A DNA stretch of 17,537 nt, from positions 1-17,537 of the forward strand of contig JABMMK010000379.1 of assembly GCA_013205605.1 (NCBI GenBank). Reading direction: 5' to 3'. The stretch's first letter is position 1, and every line of letters starts with the position of its first letter. Of the stretch, positions 1 to 8,467 are shown piece by piece. The position numbers were made by a program, and so were the translations under genes. Origin of the DNA: Cytophagales bacterium (GTDB lineage: Bacteria > Bacteroidota > Bacteroidia > Cytophagales > Spirosomataceae). Under the pieces are notes generated by a model. The model saw only the letters and a list, made by a program, of their open reading frames with translations. It made no database searches and was not told the origin of the DNA.

Positions 1-1
1 C

Positions 2-1762
2 TATTACCAACAAGCGCAAACTAAGGGCTATGTGGACAAAATGCTTCCCTATTACATGGCAATGGCTGCTAAATCCATCGGCAATTATGAATTAACCAAA
101 AGCTATTTAAGTGAATTTGTCAAGTCAAAACCAAGCCGATTATATCAAATCAAGTCGGAGATTGAATTAGAAAACTTAGGCCAAATTCCTGATTTATTAA
201 AAAAACAAAGTCCGGTAACGCTTCAAGCGCTCGCAGGAAATACAGCTAAAACAGAATTTGACGCGAAAAAAATAGGAGACGAATTGATTTTCACCAGTTC
301 CTCTAAACCTGAAATTTACAAAAACAATGGTCTGCCTTTTTTAGGCATTGTCAAAGCCCCTTTGAAAAATCCTGGCGAAATAGGGAATCAATCCATATTT
401 AGCTCAGCCCTTTTTAAAGAAAATGCGAACGACGGAACCCCAGCGTTTACCAAGGACGGAAGCACCGTCGTTTTTGCCAGAGGAAATACAGGCAAAAGCA
501 AGGATCCTTCCCCCGATGTGGACTTATATATGTCCAAAAAAACAGGCAATGCTTGGTCTGAACCTGAACGACTTAGCATTTCAGATTCGATCGCTTGGGA
601 TGGTAGTCCCAGTTTTTCTGCTGACGAAAGAACCTTGTATTTTAGTTCTAATCGTCGAGGCGGAAAAGGGGGCGTTGATTTATACCGAGTGCCTATTGAC
701 AACTCTGGTAGGTTTGGCCGACCGATCAACTTAGGTTCTACGATTAACACTCCCGGTGATGAATTATTTCCATACGTAAGTGCCAACGGGAAATTGTATT
801 TCTCCTCAGATGGACATCCGAGCATTGGAGGTTTGGATTTATTTGTGGCCAGCCGAAATGAAAATAAAATTATAGTCGAGCATTTAGGCGTCCCCATTAA
901 TTCCATTGGCGACGACTTTGCGATCTCATTTTCCGACTCAACCCAAGGTTATATTAGTTCCAATAGGCCTGGTGGCAAAGGTGATGACGACATCTATTTT
1001 TTCAAGTCCACCGGCTCTGAAGATCGTTGGTGGACCACCGCTCCACCACCCGTCATTGATACGTTGAATAAGAAAATTGTCAATTATTTTGTTCAAGTCA
1101 AGGTCGTAGATCCATCCGGAAATTCGATTGACTCCGTCAAAATTAATGTTCGGAAAAATGGCCAAACCCTATCCAATGAGAAAACCAATAAAAAGGGATT
1201 CATTGAATTGATCGATTTGGCTGAAAATGACGAGCTCGTCTTTAAGTGTGACAAAGAAGACTTTATTACGGTTCGATCCAGCTTCTCTATGGAAGGAAAA
1301 ACCATCCCTGAGTCTTTATTGAAAAAAGAAATGACGGATACGACATTCCAAGTAATCATCACGATGGACCGACCGGAGATCGGGAAAGAGATTTCAAAAT
1401 TGTATGAAATCAATTCCATTTATTATGATTTGGACAAAGCAGATATCCGTACAGATGCGGCAGAAGAACTAGATAAAATTGTCCAATTTTTAACGGACAA
1501 CACACAGATGAATTTGGAATTAGGCGCCCATACGGATGCTAGGGCGAGTACCGGATATAACTTGAAATTATCACAAAGAAGGGCTGAATCAGCGGTCAGC
1601 TATATTATTCGTCGGGGAATTGCCAAGGATCGCATAAAACCCAAAGGGTATGGCGAAGGCCAATTAATCAATGAATGTTCAGATGGGGTAGAATGTCCCG
1701 AAGAAATGCATCAACAAAATAGACGGACTGAGTTTAAAATTATCAAAATTAGCACAGAATAA
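2..1762 (+). CDS. PD40 beta-propeller / OmpA-domain envelope protein, PorE-like (5' end outside window)
   Basis: The frame is open from the first bases, so the true start and any signal peptide lie upstream. Domains in order: helical TPR-like segment (about 2-200); PD40/WD40-like blades with repeated D-x-x-P-x-F-S and LYFSSxRxGGxGxxDLY patterns (about 430-1000); a carboxypeptidase-regulatory-like beta domain (about 1090-1300); and a C-terminal OmpA peptidoglycan-binding domain (about 1400-1750) with the HTD aspartate, the RRA arginine and the closing NRRTEFKI. TPR, propeller, CRD and OmpA_C is the order known for PorE, which tethers the type IX secretion machine to peptidoglycan. A T9SS cargo protein is encoded at 4493-8467, which fits. 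Bacteroidota carry several PD40-OmpA paralogues, so PorE identity is an inference; the family call is secure. It ends one base before pyrC, so the two are probably cotranscribed. Confidence 0.88.
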   Translation, partial: YYQQAQTKGYVDKMLPYYMAMAAKSIGNYELTKSYLSEFVKSKPSRLYQIKSEIELENLGQIPDLLKKQSPVTLQALAGNTAKTEFDAKKIGDELIFTSSSKPEIYKNNGLPFLGIVKAPLKNPGEIGNQSIFSSALFKENANDGTPAFTKDGSTVVFARGNTGKSKDPSPDVDLYMSKKTGNAWSEPERLSISDSIAWDGSPSFSADERTLYFSSNRRGGKGGVDLYRVPIDNSGRFGRPINLGSTINTPGDELFPYVSANGKLYFSSDGHPSIGGLDLFVASRNENKIIVEHLGVPINSIGDDFAISFSDSTQGYISSNRPGGKGDDDIYFFKSTGSEDRWWTTAPPPVIDTLNKKIVNYFVQVKVVDPSGNSIDSVKINVRKNGQTLSNEKTNKKGFIELIDLAENDELVFKCDKEDFITVRSSFSMEGKTIPESLLKKEMTDTTFQVIITMDRPEIGKEISKLYEINSIYYDLDKADIRTDAAEELDKIVQFLTDNTQMNLELGAHTDARASTGYNLKLSQRRAESAVSYIIRRGIAKDRIKPKGYGEGQLINECSDGVECPEEMHQQNRRTEFKIIKISTE

Positions 1763-1763
1763 A

Positions 1764-3107
1764 ATGGCTAACTATGTATTAAAGGGTGGTCAAATTGTCA
1801 ATGAAGGCAAAATCTTTCAAGGAGATATTCGGATCAAACAAGGCCGCATAGATAAAATTGCCTCCTCAATTTCTCCCAATGCTGAGGATCAAGTAGTAGA
1901 CCTGAATGGAAAACATGTATTTCCAGGCATGATCGATGACCAAGTGCATTTTAGAGAGCCCGGGTTAACGCATAAAGCAAAAATTGCCTCCGAAGCGCGT
2001 GCTGCAGTAGCCGGCGGAGTAACAAGTTTTATGGAAATGCCCAATACCGTACCCAATGCACTTAATCAAGCATTATTAGCCGATAAATATGACATTGCAC
2101 AGGCGGGGTCTTTGGCCAATTATTCCTTTTTTATGGGGGCGTCCAATGATAATTTGGAAGAAGTACTTAAAACATCCAAAAGAGATGTTTGCGGACTTAA
2201 AATATTCATGGGTTCAAGTACCGGAAATATGTTGGTCGATAACGTGCAAACCCTTGAAAAACTTTTTACTCGTAGCGAAATGCTCATCGCAACCCACTGC
2301 GAAGATGAGGCAACTGTTCGCGCCCGTTTAGCTTTGTTCAAAGAAAAATATCCGTCAGACGATGCACCAGCCTATTTACATCCACTCATACGCAATGAGG
2401 AAGCATGTTATTTGTCGTCTTCCATGGCTATTGACCTAGCCAAAAAATCCAATGCACGCTTACACATTTTACATATTAGCACGGAGGAAGAATTAGCCTT
2501 ATTTGACAATAGCAAACCGGTAAAAGAAAAGAGAATCACGGCTGAGGTTTGCGTCCACCACCTTTGGTTTGATGCTTCCGATTATGAACTAAAGGGCAAT
2601 TTAATTAAGTGCAATCCAGCCATTAAGGACGCCAGACATAAAAATGCATTGCGAAAAGCATTGAATACAGGGGAGTTAGATATCATTGCCACGGATCATG
2701 CACCACATACCTGGGAAGAAAAACAACAAGGGTATTGGTCCGCACCCTCGGGTTTACCCTTAGTCCAACATCCACTTTTGATCCTTTTCGAATTAGCCCA
2801 AGAGGGGGTGATAAGTTTAGAAAGAATTGCTGAAAAAACAGCACATGCGGTGGCTGATTGCTTTCAAATAGAGGAAAGAGGATATATCAGGGAAGGTTAT
2901 TGGGCCGACTTGGCGATTGTCGATTTGCAAAAACCGACACATGTCGAAAAATCTAATGTACATTTTCAATGTGCATGGTCCCCATTAGAAGGCCAGATAT
3001 TTTCTGCAAGCATCGAATCCACATTTGTGTCTGGACATTTAGCCTATTCAAACGGAAAATTTGATATGAGTCGGTTAGGAAAAAGACTTCTATTTAACCG
3101 CGATTAA
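1764..3107 (+). CDS. pyrC: Dihydroorotase (PyrC), amidohydrolase family
   Basis: Catalyses the reversible cyclisation of N-carbamoyl-L-aspartate to dihydroorotate, the third step of pyrimidine synthesis, in the cytoplasm. The 447 residues are usual for class I-type dihydroorotase. Visible active-site elements are the first metal motif DDQVHFREPG (58-67), the MPNT segment (92-95), the candidate carboxylated lysine Lys146 in GLKIFMG, metal histidines His178 (ATHCED) and His237 (LHILHIS), and the catalytic aspartate Asp311 in IATDHAPH. The usual first-motif H-x-H is here Gln60-x-His62, so one of the two histidines is replaced; everything else looks intact. The ATG lies one base after the preceding stop (TAAAATG), which suggests translational linkage. 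The stop codon shares a TTAA palindrome with the convergent gene at 3104-3781. Confidence 0.95.
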   Translation: MANYVLKGGQIVNEGKIFQGDIRIKQGRIDKIASSISPNAEDQVVDLNGKHVFPGMIDDQVHFREPGLTHKAKIASEARAAVAGGVTSFMEMPNTVPNALNQALLADKYDIAQAGSLANYSFFMGASNDNLEEVLKTSKRDVCGLKIFMGSSTGNMLVDNVQTLEKLFTRSEMLIATHCEDEATVRARLALFKEKYPSDDAPAYLHPLIRNEEACYLSSSMAIDLAKKSNARLHILHISTEEELALFDNSKPVKEKRITAEVCVHHLWFDASDYELKGNLIKCNPAIKDARHKNALRKALNTGELDIIATDHAPHTWEEKQQGYWSAPSGLPLVQHPLLILFELAQEGVISLERIAEKTAHAVADCFQIEERGYIREGYWADLAIVDLQKPTHVEKSNVHFQCAWSPLEGQIFSASIESTFVSGHLAYSNGKFDMSRLGKRLLFNRD

Positions 3108-3781
3108 AGTACGTCATCAAAATAGACGCGTAAGTAAAATCCTAAGGATTGGTTGTACAAAGCTCCTGATCCAGAAGCGATATTTAATATGCCGGCTTGA
3201 TAGGTGACCCCCAAAGAAACAAAGTTTTGAGAAACAATTCCGAGGCCTACTTTGAATCCCATGTCAACCCTTCGCAAATCACGAGAAAAACTTTCACCTG
3301 AAGTTGTGGTGGTCACATATGTGGTAGGCTTGAGTGGATTTGGACCTCTGTTGATATATGTTGAATTATCCCATAATCCCACGCCAAAATAAGGCCCTGC
3401 CCAAACCGTAAGACCTCCGCCATATTCAGATAAACTTCCTAGTTTAATCTCCACATTGGGGCTAAAGTCCAAATAATTTAGAGAAATTGTACGGTCAACA
3501 TAAACAGAATCTGAGAAATTTGTTTTGGCATGATACCCTCTTTGAGATAATGCAAGTTGGGGACTAAAGCTAGCGCGGGCGGTTATTGGGTATTGTAAAC
3601 CTATCCCTAACTCAACGGCAGGTTTAAAAAAGTAGGATTCTCCTCCTGTACCTTCCCCACTAAATCGGACCGACTTAGCCTCTAGATGAAAAATCTTTTT
3701 TGGTTTATATTTTTGCCCCAAAACACACATGGGAACCAATAAAATAAATAAGAAAATAGACTTTAAATACGAAGACATCAT
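3104..3781 (-). CDS. Outer-membrane beta-barrel protein, PorT-like family
   Basis: A 225-residue exported protein. It has a hydrophobic signal peptide (about residues 4-22, ending near VLGQ), then alternating amphipathic strands rich in aromatic residues and glycine: the GIGLQYP, SFSPQLALSQRGY, LNYLDFSPNVEIKLG, VWAGPYFGVGLW, GFKVGLGIVS and LGVTYQAGI segments. It ends in an aromatic-rich strand (LGFYLRVYF), as outer-membrane barrels usually do. This is the pattern of the PorT/OMP_b-brl_2 group of Bacteroidota barrels. Members named PorT take part in type IX secretion, but most of the family has no known role and this one cannot be assigned. Two adjacent ATG codons (3779-3781, 3776-3778) are possible starts. 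It is divergent from rnhB and overlaps the end of pyrC by four bases. Confidence 0.8.
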   Translation of the reverse strand: MMSSYLKSIFLFILLVPMCVLGQKYKPKKIFHLEAKSVRFSGEGTGGESYFFKPAVELGIGLQYPITARASFSPQLALSQRGYHAKTNFSDSVYVDRTISLNYLDFSPNVEIKLGSLSEYGGGLTVWAGPYFGVGLWDNSTYINRGPNPLKPTTYVTTTTSGESFSRDLRRVDMGFKVGLGIVSQNFVSLGVTYQAGILNIASGSGALYNQSLGFYLRVYFDDVL

Positions 3782-3803
3782 CGGGTTATTGCGAAATATT
3801 CCT

Positions 3804-3834
3804 CAATTTTAACCCATATTTATGTAAACACCAA
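3804..3834 (-). promoter_or_regulatory. Candidate Bacteroidota-type promoter for the beta-barrel gene
   Basis: Read on the minus strand, TTG (3832-3834) is followed after 20 bases by TAAAATTG (3804-3811). The second element matches the Bacteroidota -7 consensus TAnnTTTG at all fixed positions but one, and the spacing is within the usual range. It would start transcription about 15 bases before the ATG. No equally good element was seen for the divergent rnhB; TATTTATG at 3817-3824 on the plus strand has one mismatch but no well-spaced TTG. Confidence 0.35.
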
Positions 3835-3861
3835 CAAAAGTTTATTAATTGGCTCGAATTT

Positions 3862-4470
3862 ATGAAGAAAACTACCGGGACTTTACTCCCCTATTTTTCA
3901 CTTTCAGGGATAGAAGCAGGATTAGATGAAGCGGGAAGAGGCTGTTTAGCAGGCCCAGTAGTAGCCAGTGCCGTTATTTTACCCAAAGACTTTATACATG
4001 CTGGCCTAACGGATTCGAAACAATTAACACCCAAGCAGCGAACGAATTTAATTGACATCGTGAAACACTATGCCATTGAATATGCGATTGCTGAAGTAGA
4101 CCATGAAACGATTGATCAAATTAATATTTATAAGGCCAGTGTATTGGCGATGCACCGTTCGGTGGACCAATTAAAAACCAGGCCCGATCATTTATTGGTC
4201 GATGGAAATAGATTCATCAACTATCCTTTGATTTCACATACCTGCATTGTAAAAGGAGATTCGAAATATTTTTCGATCGCGGCTGCCTCCATTTTAGCCA
4301 AAACATATCGCGATGAATGGATGAAAAATGCAGCTGAAAAATATCCAGGATACGGTTGGGAAAGAAATGTAGGCTATCCCACTTTAGAACATAGAAAAGC
4401 AGTGTTAAATTTAGGGCCAACAGACATACATCGAAAAACCTTTCGTGTAGAATTAAAAGAAAAATGCTAA
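3862..4470 (+). CDS. rnhB: Ribonuclease HII
   Basis: Cytoplasmic endonuclease that cuts the RNA strand of RNA-DNA hybrids and removes single ribonucleotides misincorporated into DNA. At 202 residues it has the normal length. The N-terminal LDEAGRGCLAGP block (21-32) carries catalytic Asp22 and Glu23 and the GRG loop (25-27) that senses the ribonucleotide 2'-hydroxyl. LTDSKQL (49-55), LLVDGN with Asp114, and KGDSKYFSIAAASILAKTYRDEWM (131-154) supply the remaining acidic residues (Asp133 and/or Asp151). ATG is the first plausible start and sits just before the conserved core. The peptidase gene begins 22 bases downstream on the same strand; the gap holds a run of eight T but no hairpin, so read-through into it is likely. 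Confidence 0.97.
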   Translation: MKKTTGTLLPYFSLSGIEAGLDEAGRGCLAGPVVASAVILPKDFIHAGLTDSKQLTPKQRTNLIDIVKHYAIEYAIAEVDHETIDQINIYKASVLAMHRSVDQLKTRPDHLLVDGNRFINYPLISHTCIVKGDSKYFSIAAASILAKTYRDEWMKNAAEKYPGYGWERNVGYPTLEHRKAVLNLGPTDIHRKTFRVELKEKC

Positions 4471-4492
4471 ATTTATTTTTTTTATAAAAGCC

Positions 4493-7400
4493 TTGAAAGT
4501 ACTCTATACCTGTAAAAATTTCTTTATCGTCTTTGCACTTTTCTTGATTAGTCAAAAAATAGCGGCACAAGGAACACAAAATCGGCTCCTGCAAACCAAT
4601 GAGCGCATAAAAAATGCAGAAGATTTTAGTCGGAAGTTAGACAGCAATTATAAAAAAAGCATCCGTATTGCAGGGGAAAGAGGTCTTAAAATAAAAGAGG
4701 ATTTAGGGAATGGGCGATTTTTAAGTCTTCAACAAATCAATGAAATAGGCGAACCGCTCTATATTATAAACCACTCCAATACACAAGCTGCAGCGACCAC
4801 TAAGACAAACCAACTCTATTCAGGAGGAAGCCTAGGGATTTCATTAAGTGGAAAATCAGATACTATGTCTGGCCGATTAGCGATTTGGGATGGAGGAAAT
4901 GCTTTGGCAACACACCAAGAATTTGGAGGTCGCATCAAACTACAAGAGAATTTAAGTACCACTGATATCCACGGCACGCATGTTGCCGGTACCATGATTG
5001 CCTCAGGCGTTAATTCCAACGCGAAGGGGATGTCGTTTGGTGCAGATCTTAAATTATGGGATTACAATAATGATAATGCTGAAATCAGTGATGCCTCTAT
5101 TCCAAAAACGGGTCCCCCTTTGTTAGTAAGTAATCACTCCTATGGTTATCAAGCTGGTTGGGTCTATGATTCAACAAAAAATAAATGGCAGTGGTGGGGT
5201 GAGGACCAAGTAGGTACCTACGAGGACTATAAGTTTGGATTTTATAATGGAAACGCTCAAACACTAGATAAAATCGCATTTAATGCTCCTAATTATTTAA
5301 TTGTTAAATCCGCTGGAAACAGCCGTGATGCGAATGGTCCAGAGGCAGGGAAATACTATTTTCTAAAGACATCTACCAAAGATTCTTCCAACATTGCCAG
5401 AAGTAAAAATGACGGATATGATATTATTTCCACTACTGGAACTGCCAAAAATATATTAACCGTGGGCGCCGCAGAATCCATGTACACCATTCCCGAAAAA
5501 GGAAGTGATGTTACTTTGGCCAGCTTTTCATCTTGGGGTCCCACAGACGATGGAAGAATTAAACCTGATATTGTAGGAATTGGCACCGATCTTTTATCCA
5601 CCAGTAATGCCTCCACCACCAGCTATACTTACTTAAGTGGCACCTCTATGGCCACCCCTCAAGTGTCAGGATCCATCTTTTTGCTTCAACAGTTATACAA
5701 CCGTCTAAATACTAATACATTTATGCGTGCAGCTACTCTAAAAGGGGTCATATTGCATACTGCATTGGATATGGCAGCAGTCGGCCCTGACTACCAAACG
5801 GGTTGGGGTCTTTTAGACATGGAAAAAGCGGCAAAAGTTATTTTAAATGTTGAAACCTCAAACTTGATTTCTGAAGGCACATTGGCCAACTCCGCAATAG
5901 ATAAGCGTGCATTCGTAGCATCTGGGAAAGGCGATTTGGTCGCAACAATTTCTTGGACTGATCCTGAGTCAACTGTATATCCAATTAACACTGAAAATTT
6001 AAATAACCGTAAACCTAAATTAGTTAATGACCTGGATATTAAAATTTCGGATGGTGCAGGAAAATTTCTGCCCTTCATATTAGATCCCGCCGCCCCAGAA
6101 AAAATCGCAGAGGCAGGAGACAATATTCGTGACAACATTGAAAAAATCATCATTAAAGGTGCTGTTCCAGGAAAATCATATGAATTATCGATTTCACACA
6201 AGGGGACGCTGAAAGACAATAAATCACAAGACTTCTCTTTAATTGTATCAGGGATTGGCGGAAAAGCTTATTGTGCGATTACGCCAACAAGCCCACAAAA
6301 TCTTATCAAGTCACTGGCCGTTGGCACCTATTCAAATACCGTATCAACTTCGCAAGACTTCACCTCCACGCCTATTCCTTTAGAATTAGGTGGATCCAGC
6401 GACCTTATACTAACCTTCTCCAGTACTGCCAGCAAAAAAATAAAAGTGGTCGTAGACTGGAATCAAGATGGAGACTTCGAAGATTCAAATGAGGTGATGT
6501 TGGCCAGTGATCTCCTGAGCACCGAAAGCTATTCGGCAAAATTTAAAGTTCCGTCCAACCTTAATATAAATCAATACTTCCGAATGAGGGTTGTCAGTGA
6601 ACTAGGGAACTCATCGACTAATGTTTGTGGGAATTTAGGCACTGGTGAATCAGAAGAATATGTCATTCAAGTCATTCAGGCCTCCAATGATATGGGTGTT
6701 TTATCTATTTCAAATCCGGTCAGTAGCTATTGTGCGACCAATGGGCCAACTTCGTTATCGGTCCGAGTGAAAAATTATGGAAGTAAATCTCAAAGCAATG
6801 TCCCAGTTACACTTAATTACTATTTGGACAACTTGCTGCAGGGAAGTCTTAATGGGAAAGTATTAAAAATTGACGCGGGAGTTGAACAAATTATTACAGT
6901 CAGTGGAAACGCAAATTGGGTTGCAGGTAAAACATATAAGTTAAAGGCTTTATCAAGTCTTGATGTAGATCAAAATACCAACAATGATTTATTAAGTGTC
7001 AATCAAAGTATCGAAAATCCGCAAGCACCAGTGGGAACAGGTTTGTTTTGCTCGGGGGCAAGTACATTAAATTTAAGTGCGTCTCAGGGATATCCACTTT
7101 GGTACAACAATAATGTTTTGGTAGCCTCAGGTACGACTGCCACTGCTCCATACTCAACGAATTTCACAGTAGGCTCTAATGACTTTTCAGGCTCGATGAA
7201 GCCTCTAACAAAAAAGGACTTTGGCTCAGGTTCCTATTTTGAAAATTTTGGACCGGCGCCTATATTTGACATCAAAGTTCCCATCGTATTACAATCAGCG
7301 AGGGTCTATGTCGGCACATCGGGTACCATCACTTTTGATGTTTTCAACTATGAAAGTGGTGAATTAATCTCATCAGTAACCAAAGATTTAACGGCTACTA

Positions 7401-8467
7401 GAACGCAAACAAATTCAACCAAAGTGAATAACCAATTGACCGACGACAAAAACGATCCCGGCCAGGTAGTTGAGCTAAATTTATCCTTTCCAAAACCTGG
7501 AACCTATATCCTTGCACAATCATGCAGCAATGGGGCGACGATATTCCGAAGTAATAAATCATTATCGGACACGGTAAATACCCCTACAAATCTGGGCTAT
7601 CCTTATACGATCCCTAGTATTTTATCCATGACGGGGGCTTTATTTAATGGGGCGCCCATCACCAGTGGATACTATTATTTTTACGATATGAAGTTCAAAT
7701 CGCTTGGATGTCCAAGTCCACGAGCAACGGTCAATATTACGACTTCAAAAACTCCTGAAGTGAGCATAAATCCGGTAGGCAGTCAAACAATCTGCTTGCT
7801 TGGTTCCCTGCTCATTACGGCAAAATCGCCAGACAACCCTAGTTATCAGTGGCTATTAAATGGGGCCGCTATCAGTGGAGCTAATTCAGCCACCTATAAT
7901 GCTAATAAAACAGGTGCCTATCAAGTGAAATCGACCATTGGTGGGTTATGTTCAAGTACATCAAGTACCTTGAATTTGACCATTTCAAATCCCTTGCCTC
8001 CGGTCATTACTTACTTAGATGGAACCATGAAAATAGCAGGCACTGGGACCATTCAATGGTATGTAAACGGGGCCATTATACCTGGCGCAACAACATCCTC
8101 ATTTATTCCCGTGCAAAGTGGCCTGTACTCTGTATTCCTCAAAGATGTGAATGGATGTAGCGCGACATCTGATTTATTGACCATCAATATATTAGCTGCT
8201 GAAAAAGAAAACCCTTTTTCAGTGTATGTTGCCTTTCCTAATCCGGCCGTCGATTTACTTAACGTAGGATTACCCCAAGCCCTTGCAGGTACTTATACCG
8301 TCGAAATTATTGATATACACGGAAGGATTTTTCTCACCGAAAAAGTCAATTTAGAACCTGGAGTAAATCAATTGAAAATTGACATTTCGAAAATCCCTAT
8401 GGGCACATACGTAGTTCGATTACCGGAAATCCTGAGCCAACCGAGCATGAAGTTTATTAAAAACTAG
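4493..8467 (+). CDS. Secreted S8 (subtilisin-like) serine peptidase with T9SS type A C-terminal sorting domain
   Basis: A 1324-residue modular exported protease. In order: signal peptide (1-25, hydrophobic FFIVFALFLI, cleavage near IAAQG); probable propeptide (about 28-105); subtilisin domain with Asp133 (AIWDGG), His160 (IHGTHVAG), oxyanion Asn276 (SAGN) and Ser385 (SGTSMATP); P-domain-like beta sandwich (about 455-590); GEVED-type domain (about 593-728, VVVDWNQDGDFED and GESEEY); CARDB-like domain (about 735-850); an unassigned stretch (about 850-1085); two Ig-like modules (about 1088-1166 and 1170-1234, YQWLLNG and IQWYVNG); and the sorting domain (about 1241-1324) with FPNP at 1248-1251, GTYVVR and terminal KFIKN. 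The complete triad predicts an active enzyme exported by Sec, then moved across the outer membrane by T9SS with removal of the sorting domain. The start is TTG: no ATG or GTG preserves the signal peptide. The substrate is unknown. Confidence 0.93.
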   Translation: MKVLYTCKNFFIVFALFLISQKIAAQGTQNRLLQTNERIKNAEDFSRKLDSNYKKSIRIAGERGLKIKEDLGNGRFLSLQQINEIGEPLYIINHSNTQAAATTKTNQLYSGGSLGISLSGKSDTMSGRLAIWDGGNALATHQEFGGRIKLQENLSTTDIHGTHVAGTMIASGVNSNAKGMSFGADLKLWDYNNDNAEISDASIPKTGPPLLVSNHSYGYQAGWVYDSTKNKWQWWGEDQVGTYEDYKFGFYNGNAQTLDKIAFNAPNYLIVKSAGNSRDANGPEAGKYYFLKTSTKDSSNIARSKNDGYDIISTTGTAKNILTVGAAESMYTIPEKGSDVTLASFSSWGPTDDGRIKPDIVGIGTDLLSTSNASTTSYTYLSGTSMATPQVSGSIFLLQQLYNRLNTNTFMRAATLKGVILHTALDMAAVGPDYQTGWGLLDMEKAAKVILNVETSNLISEGTLANSAIDKRAFVASGKGDLVATISWTDPESTVYPINTENLNNRKPKLVNDLDIKISDGAGKFLPFILDPAAPEKIAEAGDNIRDNIEKIIIKGAVPGKSYELSISHKGTLKDNKSQDFSLIVSGIGGKAYCAITPTSPQNLIKSLAVGTYSNTVSTSQDFTSTPIPLELGGSSDLILTFSSTASKKIKVVVDWNQDGDFEDSNEVMLASDLLSTESYSAKFKVPSNLNINQYFRMRVVSELGNSSTNVCGNLGTGESEEYVIQVIQASNDMGVLSISNPVSSYCATNGPTSLSVRVKNYGSKSQSNVPVTLNYYLDNLLQGSLNGKVLKIDAGVEQIITVSGNANWVAGKTYKLKALSSLDVDQNTNNDLLSVNQSIENPQAPVGTGLFCSGASTLNLSASQGYPLWYNNNVLVASGTTATAPYSTNFTVGSNDFSGSMKPLTKKDFGSGSYFENFGPAPIFDIKVPIVLQSARVYVGTSGTITFDVFNYESGELISSVTKDLTATRTQTNSTKVNNQLTDDKNDPGQVVELNLSFPKPGTYILAQSCSNGATIFRSNKSLSDTVNTPTNLGYPYTIPSILSMTGALFNGAPITSGYYYFYDMKFKSLGCPSPRATVNITTSKTPEVSINPVGSQTICLLGSLLITAKSPDNPSYQWLLNGAAISGANSATYNANKTGAYQVKSTIGGLCSSTSSTLNLTISNPLPPVITYLDGTMKIAGTGTIQWYVNGAIIPGATTSSFIPVQSGLYSVFLKDVNGCSATSDLLTINILAAEKENPFSVYVAFPNPAVDLLNVGLPQALAGTYTVEIIDIHGRIFLTEKVNLEPGVNQLKIDISKIPMGTYVVRLPEILSQPSMKFIKN

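Noticed and set aside
388..906. Long minus-strand open frame opposite the PD40/OmpA gene
   Set aside because: It lies wholly inside a frame with clear protein-family motifs and its translation shows no recognisable domain; treated as a shadow.
4476..4483. Run of eight T after rnhB as a terminator
   Set aside because: No G+C-rich inverted repeat precedes it, so it is more likely A+T-rich leader sequence of the peptidase gene.
7755..8190. Possible DNA-level tandem repeat in the peptidase gene
   Set aside because: Two Ig-like modules share protein patterns (QW-x-x-NG-A-x-I) but the DNA is diverged, so it is a domain duplication typical of T9SS cargo, not a recent repeat.
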